NCBI RefSeq assembly: GCF_028204155.1
Contig: NZ_JAQLOI010000003.1
Span: 496,001-560,000 of the forward strand
Source: Vibrio algarum
Lineage (GTDB): Bacteria > Pseudomonadota > Gammaproteobacteria > Enterobacterales > Vibrionaceae
Length of the DNA stretch: 64,000 nucleotides
Direction: 5' to 3'
Below, in pieces: positions 1-8,527 of the stretch. The stretch's first letter is position 1. Each line of letters starts with the position of its first letter. The translations under genes and the position numbers were made by a program. The notes under the pieces were generated by a model. It made no database searches. It was given only the letters and a program-made list of their open reading frames with translations, and was not told the origin of the DNA.

Positions 1-373
1 AAACGAACATCGCGTTTGGATTGTTTTCGAACTCTGGTAGTAGTGCGAGAATCGTACCATTCTCATCAATTGGCGCAGGTGTCGAGCCAGTAGTATCGAC
101 ACCAACCCCCACTATAGAAGAAGTTACAGAGGATGAGACTGTGCTTAGTACATCTTTAATAGCAAGGGTCATAGCATCCTGATAATCTTGAGGGTGATGC
201 CTGAACTGAGATTGTTCTGGCTGGCAATAGAGTCCTTTCATCCATCGCGGGTAATTGACAACGGAAGATGATATTTCTTTTCCGGTGCCTGCATTCACGA
301 CAAGAGCACGTACAGAATCTGATCCGAAATCTAAACCAATTACGTACTGCTGATGTGTTTTCAATGTTTCCAT
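1..373 (-). CDS. araB: Ribulokinase AraB, N-terminal part (cut by window edge)
   Basis: Phosphorylates L-ribulose in cytoplasmic L-arabinose catabolism. Reading the minus strand from the ATG at 373 gives about 124 residues of an FGGY carbohydrate kinase: the phosphate-binding start [16 protein letters not shown] (about residues 12-27), then [15 protein letters not shown] and a stretch ending NPNAMFV, which is the usual AraB order. A longer out-of-frame ORF over the same bases is a shadow. The gene is divergent from araFGH and shares its control region. The C-terminal three quarters lie outside the window, so integrity cannot be judged. Confidence 0.9.
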   Translation of the reverse strand, partial: METLKTHQQYVIGLDFGSDSVRALVVNAGTGKEISSSVVNYPRWMKGLYCQPEQSQFRHHPQDYQDAMTLAIKDVLSTVSSSVTSSIVGVGVDTTGSTPAPIDENGTILALLPEFENNPNAMFV

Positions 374-441
374 AAGAGCTCCAACTTTTGGTCTGCAAAC
401 TAAATCCTATAAAGTTATAGCGATAATACTGCCGTTATCCC

Positions 442-478
442 ATGAATAGGCTCGCTAAATTTATGGACAAAATAGTTA
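442..478 (-). promoter_or_regulatory. Tandem AraC-like half-sites (I1-I2 type) for araB
   Basis: Two direct half-sites in the ATGGA-N7-GCTA form: ATGGA CAAAATA GTTA at 463-478 and ATGAA TAGGCTC GCTA at 442-457. Their starts are exactly 21 bp apart, the spacing of E. coli araI1-I2. Read on the minus strand they resemble TAGC-N7-TCCAT and face araB, with the weaker site nearer the gene as in E. coli. No araC gene is in the window, so the regulator is inferred. Confidence 0.6.
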
Positions 479-490
479 CGGCATTTTTTT

Positions 491-506
491 TGTGGTGTAT
501 CTGACA
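491..506. promoter_or_regulatory. Possible CRP site
   Basis: TGTGG TGTATC TGACA matches 8 of 10 conserved positions of TGTGA-N6-TCACA. It lies just upstream of the AraC-like pair relative to araB, where a catabolite activator site would be expected. Confidence 0.4.
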
Positions 507-623
507 AATTATAAATTCGAGCGAAACTCATACCTAAAAGAAGAAAAAAGAAAGATATTCGCTGTATTATTGGCTGTTTATAGCTTTACTGCGATCTAAA
601 TCATAGCCTCTACAGTCGAATGA

Positions 624-639
624 ATGGACAAAAACGCTA
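624..639. promoter_or_regulatory. AraC-like half-site upstream of araF
   Basis: ATGGA CAAAAAC GCTA fits the ATGGA-N7-GCTA half-site better than either araB-side copy. I see no second half-site 21 bp away on either side. It may serve the araFGH promoter or a long-range contact with the araB-side pair. Confidence 0.5.
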
Positions 640-650
640 CAATTTTAAAG

Positions 651-666
651 TGTGATTATTATCACT
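651..666. promoter_or_regulatory. CRP site upstream of araF
   Basis: TGTGA TTATTA TCACT matches 9 of 10 conserved CRP positions. It sits 68 bp before the araF start and 11 bp after an AraC-like half-site, consistent with arabinose- and cAMP-controlled transport. Confidence 0.65.
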
Positions 667-733
667 AACAATTATTTTGAAATCTACAAATATGTATTGC
701 GAACACTTACCTACAACCAGCGGATGGATAACA

Positions 734-1732
734 ATGAAATTAAAACAACTACTCACAATCGCGGCCCTATCTGGCGTAACAATGCTAAGCGCTTCAGCCA
801 ATGCCTTTTTCGGTTCAAACGATGACATCAGACTCGGTTACCTAGTTAAGCAACCGGAGGAACCATGGTTCCAAACAGAATGGTCATTCGCAGAAAAAGC
901 TGGTCAAGATCTTGGTTTTGAGTTGATTAAAATGGCTATACCAGATGGAGAGAAAACGCTTAACGCTATCGACACACTCGCAGCTCAAGGTGCGAAAGGT
1001 TTCGTTATCTGCACACCTGATCCTAAATTGGGCCCAGCAATCATGGCGAAGGCAAAAAGTTATGACCTTAAAGTTGTCACTGTCGATGACCAATTTTTAA
1101 ACGCTAAAGGTGAGCCGATGACCGACGTACCTTTGGTTATGATGGCAGCAACCGCTATCGGCGAACGCCAAGGTACCGAGCTTCACAATGAAATGCAGAG
1201 ACGTAACTGGGATGTCTCTACAACGGGTGTAATGGCAATCACTGCCGACGAGCTTGATACAGCACGTCGTCGTGTTGATGGTTCTATTTCTGCGCTAAAA
1301 CAAGCGGGCTTCCCTGTCGCTCAAATCTACCGCGTACCAACGAAAACCAATGATATTCCAGGAGCACTAGACGCAGCGAACTCTTTACTGGTTCAATACC
1401 CAACCGTTAAGCAATGGCTAGTTTTAGGTATGAACGACAATACTGTACTAGGCGGTATACGTGCCACTGAAGGTCAAGGATTCAGTGCAAACAACGTAAT
1501 CGGTATTGGCATCAATGGCGTTGATGCGGTGAACGAACTGGCTAAATCTCAACCAACGGGGTTCTACGGTTCACTACTACCTAGCCCAGACGTACACGGC
1601 TACAAGAGTATCGAGTCTCTTTACAAATGGGTGACTGATGATATGCAGCCAGAGAAGTTTGTAGAAGTCACAGACGTTGTACTTATCACTCGTGATAACT
1701 TCAAAGATGAACTAGCGAAAAAAGGGCTATAA
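734..1732 (+). CDS. araF: L-arabinose-binding periplasmic protein AraF
   Basis: Periplasmic receptor of the high-affinity L-arabinose ABC importer. The ATG at 734 is preferred over an in-frame ATG at 677 because it gives a clean Sec signal peptide (MKLKQLLTIAALSGVTMLSASANA). The mature protein starts at FFGSNDDIRLGYLVKQPEEPWFQTEW, the typical AraF opening, and continues with the Peripla_BP_4 fold; the 332-residue length is normal for AraF. It is first gene of araFGH, 59 nt before araG with a hairpin between. It appears intact, unlike the two membrane-complex genes that follow. Confidence 0.93.
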   Translation: MKLKQLLTIAALSGVTMLSASANAFFGSNDDIRLGYLVKQPEEPWFQTEWSFAEKAGQDLGFELIKMAIPDGEKTLNAIDTLAAQGAKGFVICTPDPKLGPAIMAKAKSYDLKVVTVDDQFLNAKGEPMTDVPLVMMAATAIGERQGTELHNEMQRRNWDVSTTGVMAITADELDTARRRVDGSISALKQAGFPVAQIYRVPTKTNDIPGALDAANSLLVQYPTVKQWLVLGMNDNTVLGGIRATEGQGFSANNVIGIGINGVDAVNELAKSQPTGFYGSLLPSPDVHGYKSIESLYKWVTDDMQPEKFVEVTDVVLITRDNFKDELAKKGL

Positions 1733-1743
1733 GCTCACTTTCG

Positions 1744-1766
1744 ATGACGACCTAATGGGTCGTCAT
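1744..1766 (+). terminator. Hairpin between araF and araG
   Basis: ATGACGACC (1744-1752) pairs with GGTCGTCAT (1758-1766) around a 5-nt loop. No T-tract follows. Hairpins after a binding-protein gene commonly protect its mRNA and lower expression of the ATPase and permease; that role is inferred. Confidence 0.5.
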
Positions 1767-1791
1767 TATCTGATTTAACGGAGAGAACGTC

Positions 1792-3308
1792 ATGGCTAAG
1801 TCCCCCTCTTACATAGAGTTTCGCAATATATCGAAGCACTTCCCCGGTGTTAAGGCATTGAACAACGTTAGTTTCCGAGCGGATGCGGGCAGTGTTCACG
1901 CTTTGATGGGCGAAAATGGTGCTGGTAAATCAACGCTCCTCAAAACTCTCAGTGGCTTTCATCAACCCACCAAAGGTGAAATCGCAATTGACGGTAAAGA
2001 AGTGATGCTGGGCTCAACTAATGATGCCCTCGCTCACGGTATTGCCATTATTTATCAAGAACTCAACCTAGTTCCTGAGCTGACAGTTGCTGAGAATATT
2101 TATCTCGGACAGTTACCAACGAAAAGAGGACGAGTAGACACAGAAACTCTAAACAGAAATGCACGAGTTCAGTTAGAACGTTTAGGTGAAACCTTTGATC
2201 CATCTTGCCAACTAAAGGAGCTTTCTATAGGCCAATGGCAAATGGTTGAGATCGCCAAAGCGTTGAGCCGCAATGCACAAATTATCGCTTTTGATGAGCC
2301 AACCAGTAGCTTGTCGCAGCGAGAAATTAAAAACCTATTTAAGATTATCCGTGAACTGCGTGATTCTGGAAAAGTCATCATGTATGTATCACATCGTATG
2401 GAAGAAATTTTCGATCTTTGTGATGCAATTACTATCTTCAAAGATGGTCAGCACGTGCGATCATTCCATGACATGTCCGAACTGACCCATGATCGCTTAG
2501 TAAAATTGATGGTCGGTCGAGAAATCAACGATATCTACAATTATCGTTCACGTCAGCATGGTCAAAGTGGCCTGCGTATAGAAAACTTCGAAGGCCCAGG
2601 ACTAAGCCAACCGCTATCTATGGATATTAAACAAGGTGAAATTTTAGGGCTGTTTGGCTTAGTTGGAGCAGGACGAACCGAATTGACTCGCCTTATTTTT
2701 GGTGCCGATAAGAAAAGTGCAGGAAACATGTACCTTCACAACGTCAAAATTGGAGTTAAAAACCCGCAAGATGCCATTCGAGCTGGCATTACTCTGTGCT
2801 CAGAAGACCGTAAAGCCGACGGCATCATCCCTATCATGTCAGTTCAAGAGAACACGAACATCAGTGCTCGTCCTTGGAACTTAAGATTCAAAGGGTTGAT
2901 TGATTTCGAATGGGAAAAGAAGAACGCTTCGAAGCAAAAGAAGCACTCAATGTAAAAGCATCTTCTTTAGAGCAACCTATTGGAAAATTGTCCGGAGGTA
3001 ACCAACAGAAAGTTATTCTTGGCCGTTGGTTGTCAACAGAGATGAGCGTCATCTTGTTGGATGAACCTACACGGGGAATCGATGTTGGTGCCAAGTCCGA
3101 AATTTACGAACTCATTTTTAAGCTGGCTGAAAACGGGGTGACCGTACTCGTCGTTTCTAGCGACTTGCCGGAAGTGTTGGGTATCTCAGATCGCGTCGTT
3201 GTTATGAAAGAAGGTGCGGTGACTGGTGAATTACAGCGATACGAATTTAATGAACAAACTGCGCTTTGTCTGGCAATGCTAGACAAAGAAGACTCAACAG
3301 CCGCTTAA
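1792..3308 (+). pseudogene. araG: AraG, arabinose ABC ATPase, broken by a frameshift
   Basis: ATP-hydrolysing subunit of the L-arabinose importer, with two fused ABC domains. The first frame (1792-2955) has Walker A GENGAGKST (residues 40-48), signature LSIGQWQ, Walker B IIAFDEPTSS and the start of domain 2. It stops early after [14 protein letters not shown]. The second frame (open to 3308) supplies domain 2 [24 protein letters not shown] and the normal C-terminus. Family alignment puts the switch between about 2925 and 2945. One missing base near GCTTC restores a product of normal length; loss of one copy of a 7-bp repeat is also possible. Could be sequencing error or real decay. Confidence 0.85.
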
Positions 3309-3332
3309 CGCTAAAAATCAAGGATTAATATT

Positions 3333-4323
3333 ATGTCTGTAACAAGCTCTACAAAACCTCTTGAACAGCAGGATGCTAAACGCTCCTTTAATTTGGCTGG
3401 AATTTGGGACCGATTCGGAATGCTCATCGTGTTCGCTGCTCTATTTCTTTTGTGTACTTTATTTGTGCCTTACTTTGCGACTTTTATCAACATGAAAGGG
3501 CTTGGCCTAGCGATTTCGATGAGTGGCATGGTAGCGTGTGCGATGTTGTTCTGCTTAGCTTGTGGGGATCTCGACCTATCTGTCGCTTCAATCATCGCCT
3601 GTTCGGGTGTTGTAACTGCCGTAGCGATTAATGCGACTAGCAGTTTGGTACTTGGAATTGGCGCTGGCTTATTGTCTGGTGCAGCTTTCGGTCTAATTAA
3701 CGGTTTCGTGATAGCTAAACTAAAAATTAATGCGTTAATTACTACGCTTGCAACCATGCAGATCGCTCGTGGTCTCGGCTATATAATTTCTGACGGCAGA
3801 GCTGTAGGCATCACAGAAGAGAGATTCTTTGCTTTGGGTAACTCTTCTGTCCTAGGTATTCCAACACCAATATGGTTGACCATACTTACTTTTGCTTTAT
3901 TCGCTTTCCTTCTCAATCGCACTGTTTACGGTCGCAATACTCTGGCGATTGGTGGTAACGAAGAAGCGGCTCGTTTGGCCGGTGTGGATGTGGTCAAAAC
4001 CAAGATGATCATTTTTACCGTGTCAGGGTTAATTTCGGCTCTTGCTGGCGTTATTTTGGCCGCACGTATGACGAGTGGTCAACCAATGACCTCTGTCGGT
4101 TTCGAATTAGTCGTCATTTCAGCTTGTGTACTCGGGGGTATCCCTAAAGGGTGGTATAGGTAAAGTGTCTTATGTCATTGCTGGTGTATTAATTCTAGGC
4201 ACCGTCGAAAATGCAATGAACTTGCTCAACATGTCACCGTTTTCTCAATATGTTGTTCGCGGTATAATATTACTAGCGGCCGTTATCTTCGACCGTTACA
4301 AACAACAGTCCAACAAAGCATGA
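3333..4323 (+). pseudogene. araH: AraH, arabinose ABC permease, broken by a frameshift
   Basis: Inner-membrane permease of the arabinose importer (BPD_transp_2 family). The first frame (3333-4163) gives hydrophobic helices and family motifs such as LACGDLDLSVASI and FAFLLNRTVYGRNTLAIGGN, then leaves the family after SACVLGG. A second frame resumes with VSLKGGIGKVSYVIAGVL and runs to 4323, ending VIFDRYKQQSNKA, a typical AraH end. The break is at the GGGGGTATCC near 4133-4142; restoring two bases (GGGGGTGTATCC) would join the frames. Second lesion in the same operon after araG. Confidence 0.85.
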
Positions 4324-4361
4324 CACTTCTAAGCGTTTCAAGAACTATCTCCAATATAATA

Positions 4362-4380
4362 CCCTGAGCTACGCTCAGGG
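4362..4380 (+). terminator. Hairpin after araH
   Basis: Perfect 8-bp stem CCCTGAGC / GCTCAGGG with a 3-nt TAC loop, followed by TTGTTAGT. The T-tract is short, so this is a weak terminator or mRNA-end stabiliser. The rest of 4324-4580 holds nothing I recognise. Confidence 0.5.
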
Positions 4381-4580
4381 TTGTTAGTATAAGCACTGAA
4401 GCGTAGCAGTATGGTATATTGGGCCACGTAGTTTGAGTTATAGACATAAGGAAAAGTAAGTCTAATTGCAGACATTGAAATCAAGTTCAATTCCATATCA
4501 CACTTCGGGGCAATAGTTTCTTAGAATGCTTGGCTAGAAGGCACACTGCGACCACAAATACTTGACGTAATCTTGCATTT

Positions 4581-5111
4581 TCATTCGATTAATAAGTTGT
4601 ACTCAACATTACTTTCACAGCTGGACTCTATCTTTTTAAAACCAAGGTTATTCAGAACAGAGGCACTTCTAACGTTCCAATTATGGACTCCTGCCCACAC
4701 AAAACCTCGGTAACCTTCACTTTGAATATGAAAGAGTAATGATTCACACATTTGAGTTGCGATTCCTTGTCCCCACAGTTCAGGATTTACCCAGTAGGCT
4801 AAAGCAAGGCGATCTTCCTGTGGAAGTAGAGTGACCTGTCCGACGACTACTGAATCCAATAAACGGCTGCACGTCCAAACATAGCACTTTCCAGTTTTCC
4901 AATCTAAAACTCGGTCTGAGCACCAGCTTTCTGCTTCTTTGAGCGTTTCAAGTTTTGCTAATGGTAGTGAAGTAGGAAACTTGTTTGAACTAACTGCGTT
5001 AAACAAAGTGAAAGCATCACTGATACAGATCGGATTAAAAAAGAACTGAGAGTTACTAAATTTGGGCGTGAATTTCAAAATTTTCTCCCTGAGTACCGCA
5101 CGAATTGACAT
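4581..5111 (-). CDS. GNAT acetyltransferase, RimJ/RimL-like
   Basis: Predicted acetyl-CoA-dependent N-acetyltransferase; substrate unknown. The acetyl-CoA loop is visible as YWVNPELWGQGIATQMCESL, and the C-terminus (NVRSASVLNNLGFKKIESS) is typical of the ribosomal-protein-type acetyltransferase_3 group. Start at 5111 (MSIRAVLREK) is a guess; an in-frame start at 5141 exists and neither has a strong ribosome site. Single gene, about 176 residues, transcribed toward araH. Confidence 0.75.
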   Translation of the reverse strand: MSIRAVLREKILKFTPKFSNSQFFFNPICISDAFTLFNAVSSNKFPTSLPLAKLETLKEAESWCSDRVLDWKTGKCYVWTCSRLLDSVVVGQVTLLPQEDRLALAYWVNPELWGQGIATQMCESLLFHIQSEGYRGFVWAGVHNWNVRSASVLNNLGFKKIESSCESNVEYNLLIE

Positions 5112-5286
5112 CAGTATAATTGCCACGTTAAGTATGACCAATAGTAATTCAAATCACGAGGCGACGAAGTAATTAATCAGTTAATCGTAACTTCGAATGG
5201 GGCATTTCCGTGTTAAGCAAAATGCCACTACAACTAGATACACTAACAGACCGAAGTTACTCTACCCAGTGGCTGGTGTGATTCAT

Positions 5287-6237
5287 TTATAGTGTAACTT
5301 GGCGAGGCCTCATGAAACGCTGTTCTTTCATTTTTTTGCCCCATTGATCTCCAATATATTCTTTTATGCATGAAAATCCGTATTTTTTATAGAGATGATG
5401 TGCAGCCTCCAAACCTTCTACTGTATACAAATGAGTTTCATCAAAACCAGAAACATCAGCAAAAGCTAAAGCAGAAGTAATAAGTGTATGACCGACACCA
5501 GCACCTCTTGCCTTATCATCAACAATAAACCATCGTAAATGGGCTTTTCCCTGACCTAAATCTTCTCCGTCAATAGCAATAGAGCCAACAATTTCTTCAC
5601 CTAATGTTGCAAGCCATATCTGATTTCCAGAATGATTTAAGCGACCACAAAAATCTGCAAGACCACTGGCTACTGCTGATTCGAATGGCTGACCAAATCC
5701 AGCTTCTCTTGAATAATATGAACTATGCATTTCAGTTACTTTGGCAATAATGCCACTTCTATAACCCGTAGATATTTCAATATCTTGAAGCCTATTTACC
5801 TCACCAAATTTTCCCGATAAAGCATCAGCATATAACTTTAGTCCATCAATAATAGTTTCTTCCTGTTTAGAATTAAGATGTTTAAGTGCTTCAATAATCT
5901 GACGCTGGGCGAAAGCATGTATTTCTGATACCCGTTTCTGACCCGCAGCAGTTAAAATGAGTTGTTTACTTCTGGCGTCATCAGAATGAGGCTTTTCTTT
6001 AATATCACCAGAAACCATGAGCTTTTGTAGCATTCGACTCACGGATGATTTTTCTAATTGAAGACAATCACTTAAATAACGCGCTGTTACACTATCTCCA
6101 CTTTCAATTTCCAATAAGGCATGAACAGCAGAGGGAGATAAGTCCGTTCCAGCAAATGCTCCTCCCATGAATCCGAGATCACGAACAAGTTGTCGTGATG
6201 ATGTTCGAATAGCATCGATAGCTGATAAAGAAATCAT
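5287..6237 (-). CDS. MarR-type regulator fused to a GNAT acetyltransferase
   Basis: Two-domain cytoplasmic protein of about 316 residues. Residues 1-140 form a MarR winged helix (TARYLSDCLQLEKSSVSRML, then the wing DDARSKQLILTAAGQKRV). Residues 150-316 form a GNAT domain (RWFIVDDKARGAGVGHTLI is the acetyl-CoA loop; HHLYKKYGFSC follows). Such fusions may sense acetyl-CoA or a ligand while controlling their own promoter. The start at 6237 is chosen because GGGGG lies 4 nt upstream; starting at 6297 would put a perfect 14-bp palindrome inside the coding sequence. Target genes unknown. Confidence 0.85.
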   Translation of the reverse strand: MISLSAIDAIRTSSRQLVRDLGFMGGAFAGTDLSPSAVHALLEIESGDSVTARYLSDCLQLEKSSVSRMLQKLMVSGDIKEKPHSDDARSKQLILTAAGQKRVSEIHAFAQRQIIEALKHLNSKQEETIIDGLKLYADALSGKFGEVNRLQDIEISTGYRSGIIAKVTEMHSSYYSREAGFGQPFESAVASGLADFCGRLNHSGNQIWLATLGEEIVGSIAIDGEDLGQGKAHLRWFIVDDKARGAGVGHTLITSALAFADVSGFDETHLYTVEGLEAAHHLYKKYGFSCIKEYIGDQWGKKMKEQRFMRPRQVTL

Positions 6238-6241
6238 AGAA

Positions 6242-6276
6242 CCCCCATATAGTTGCACAATACAACTATATGGGGG
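6242..6276. promoter_or_regulatory. 14-bp-arm palindrome overlapping the RBS of the MarR-GNAT gene
   Basis: CCCCCATATAGTTG (6242-6255), 7-nt spacer, CAACTATATGGGGG (6263-6276): perfect arms. The inner ATAGTTG...CAACTAT looks like a MarR-family operator. On the transcript the arm next to the start carries the GGGGG ribosome site and would pair with the distal CCCCC. It may be a DNA operator, an RNA hairpin hiding the start, or both. Confidence 0.7.
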
Positions 6277-6535
6277 TTTGAGAAATGAATCAAACACAAT
6301 TTTGATATTAGATAAATCTGGTCTATTGCAGTACTGGTTAAGTGGTCAGTTCGTTGGGTCTGAGAAGGTTTGGGGCAAAAGCGAGTTAACTCTCCTGCTG
6401 AAACCTCTATGGAATAAAACAATTTATAGCCTTCAGACAAAATCTTTCCATCAGGTTATTAGTAGCCCAAAACACAATCACCAGATAAGAGTTAATGGTA
6501 TTTGATGAGGATGAGCAGTTTTAGGAGTATCTGAG

Positions 6536-6640
6536 GGTCTATGGTCTATGGTCTATGGTCTATGGTCTATGGTCTATGGTCTATGGTCTATGGTCTATGG
6601 TCTATGGTCTATGGTCTATGGTCTATGGTCTATGGTCTAT
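6536..6640 (+). repeat. Heptanucleotide tandem repeat (GGTCTAT) x15
   Basis: Fifteen perfect, uninterrupted copies of the 7-bp unit GGTCTAT, ending 56 bp before the start of the CYTH gene. Perfect identity of all units indicates recent slippage. The gap 6277-6535 around it has no convincing gene; ORFs there are shadows. Confidence 0.95.
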
Positions 6641-6696
6641 CAAGTCTTAGTTAGATACTTTATTATGATAAAAATTTTTTCAGTGAGATAACACAT

Positions 6697-7248
6697 ATGT
6701 ACAGTGATCATTTTCAAGGTAAGTACGAAGTAGAGCTGAAGTATAGATTGAAATCAAAAAGTGACTTTCTAGATACGCTCCATCAAATGCCTCATGAAAC
6801 AATGCTCGAAGAGAATGCTGAAGCAGATCGGTATTACGACACACCTGACAGGGCATTGAATAATCAAAATAAGATCTTATGTATACGCACGATGGAGCCA
6901 TCTGGTATTAAACTCTGGATAGTAAAAGGGCCCGAGCCTGACAGGTGCGAAGCGACTAACATCACTGATGCCGATAGAGCATCTAGTATGCTTGAAACTA
7001 TGGGATATGAAGTTGCGTTACAAGTGGAAAAAGTTAGAAGTATTTACTTCATTGGTAAATTTCATATTACTGTTGACTCATTAGAAAACATTGGTGATTT
7101 CGCCGAGTTTGCGATTATGACCGATGAAGAAGAAAGTTTGTCTATATACAAGAAAGAGTTAGAAGAACTAGCTTTTAAATTCGGCCTTACCAATCGAAAT
7201 CTTGAAACAAAATCGTATAAAGATATGGCTACAGAGATTACCAAATAA
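6697..7248 (+). CDS. CYTH-domain protein, class IV adenylate cyclase (CyaB)-like
   Basis: CYTH proteins act on triphosphates in an acidic beta-barrel tunnel; close relatives are class IV adenylate cyclases, others are tri- or thiamine-triphosphatases. Visible are the N-terminal ExExK motif (EVELK, residues 11-15), DRYYDTPDRAL, the basic strands LCIRTMEPSGIKLWIVKGP, and the late acidic strand HITVDSLENIGDFAEFAIM. The 183-residue length fits CyaB. Ribosome site is weak. It is single, preceded by the 15-copy GGTCTAT repeat and followed by an IS relic. Whether it makes cAMP or hydrolyses a triphosphate cannot be read from the sequence. Confidence 0.8.
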   Translation: MYSDHFQGKYEVELKYRLKSKSDFLDTLHQMPHETMLEENAEADRYYDTPDRALNNQNKILCIRTMEPSGIKLWIVKGPEPDRCEATNITDADRASSMLETMGYEVALQVEKVRSIYFIGKFHITVDSLENIGDFAEFAIMTDEEESLSIYKKELEELAFKFGLTNRNLETKSYKDMATEITK

Positions 7249-7275
7249 CCATTTAAACGTAATCCAGTGTCTGAT

Positions 7276-8083
7276 GGTATTGTCAACCTATCAAGTTGAG
7301 CCGAATAAATTCAACTAAACACACCTTAATATAAATTTTGGACACAACTAACCCGTTCCCATTCTCTAAAGGAACGATCGCGGAAAAGACGATAATGTTT
7401 GGCTTCCATTAAATGACGCCCAGGCCGAAACAAGTTATTAATCACACCATGGCAACTCAAAAAACGTTGCGCTTGCCCTTGCGATTTAAATTTCCGCATC
7501 TGTCTTTCCTGTTGTCGAGTGGGCTGATGTGATAATTCACATCCGTTATTTTCATACTGGACTGTTGAGTGCTCAGTATTTGGTATTAATTCTCTTTTTG
7601 CTGCAGAGTAACTTGCTAGGTTATCTGTCACAATCTTCAAAGGCATTACTTCCTGCCCTTTTAATAACTACTTAAAGAAGCGCATGGCAGCCCTTTTGTC
7701 CTTACGTTTTTGCACCAAAATATCAATCTCATCACCGTCTTGATCTACTGCTCGCCAAAGATAATGCAATACACCATTAATATTAATAAATACTTCATCC
7801 AAATACCATGTATCGCCAAGCTGACCACGACTCTTTTTTATCTGATGACAGTAAGTTGAACCATATTTTTTACACCACTGACGGATCGTTTCATAACTAA
7901 CAACGATACTTCTAGCCGCAAGCAATTCTTCGATATCACGAAAGCTAATTGTAAATCGATGATAAAACCAAACTGCATGGCTGATGATTTGGGCAGGATA
8001 ACGATAACCTGCATAGAGATTTAAATTTTTTTGTCAGCAGATTATCGCACAATTGATTGAGAGGCTGTTAAGTTGACAGTACC
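7276..8083 (-). mobile_element. Degraded IS6-family insertion sequence
   Basis: About 808 bp, the usual IS6 size. Left end GGTATTGTCAACCTATCAA (7276-7294) and, inverted, right end GGTACTGTCAACTTAACAG (8083-8065) agree at 15 of 19 positions. The single transposase gene inside is disrupted. I find no 8-bp target duplication at these boundaries, so the ends may be a few bases off or the flanks have rearranged. Confidence 0.75.
7326..8033 (-). pseudogene. IS6-family transposase, nonsense and frameshift mutations
   Basis: One reading frame covers an IS6 DDE transposase: NLNLYAGYRYPAQIISHAVW, then RDIEELLAARSIVVSYETIRQW, LGDTWYLDEVF (first D), YLWRAVDQDGDEIDILVQ, KIVTDNLASYSAAK (second D) and RQQERQMRKFKSQGQAQRFL with the catalytic E. 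A TAG at 7670-7668 interrupts it in frame after AAMRFFK. At the N-terminus the frame meets TGA right beside a run of seven T (8026-8032, A on the coding strand), so the true start is probably lost by a single-base indel. Not expected to encode active transposase. Confidence 0.85.
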
Positions 8084-8094
8084 CCAAAGCATTG

Positions 8095-8114
8095 GTTAAC
8101 TTGACAGTACCCCA
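8095..8114. repeat. Extra copy of the IS end, direct repeat
   Basis: GTTAACTTGACAGTACCCCA (8095-8114) repeats GTTAAGTTGACAGTACCCCA (8067-8086) with one mismatch and a 28-bp period. The first copy contains the IS right end; the second lies outside the element and may be the scar of another copy. Confidence 0.7.
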
Positions 8115-8242
8115 CCATGTGGCAACCGTGTCCAAATCGCGATGACGAAAACTAGAATTACACAGATTACAGACACACAAAAACCCACAACTAAGTGGTT
8201 AATTTTCAAAGGGTTGGGATTGGTAGAGCAGAGAAGAAAACT

Positions 8243-8317
<75 letters not shown>

Positions 8318-8527
8318 ACATCGTTGAGGTGCTTATAATGCCACACAGAATTTAAAAGGGAAGCCCAAAAAGCAACAAATTCAATTAAACTCAATCAGTT
8401 GCTTTAAAAACAATCAAAGCGACTGTTTTACACCCAGGTTTTCTGTTTAATTAAAATCCGCAACACTCGTTTATGTACAAAAAAAGGTAATTTGGATGAC
8501 AAAACTAACGAGATTGATTGGTTTTTT

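Noticed and set aside
6167..6505. 112-residue plus-strand ORF across the MarR-GNAT start and palindrome
   Set aside because: It is opposite a well-supported gene and is produced by the palindrome and flanking open sequence.
6536..6640. GGTCTAT array as a CRISPR
   Set aside because: Units are 7 bp with no spacers; it is a simple tandem repeat.
8095..8114. 28-bp-period direct repeat as an attachment site for an integrated element
   Set aside because: Only two copies, adjacent, one of them part of the IS end, and no integrase gene in the window.
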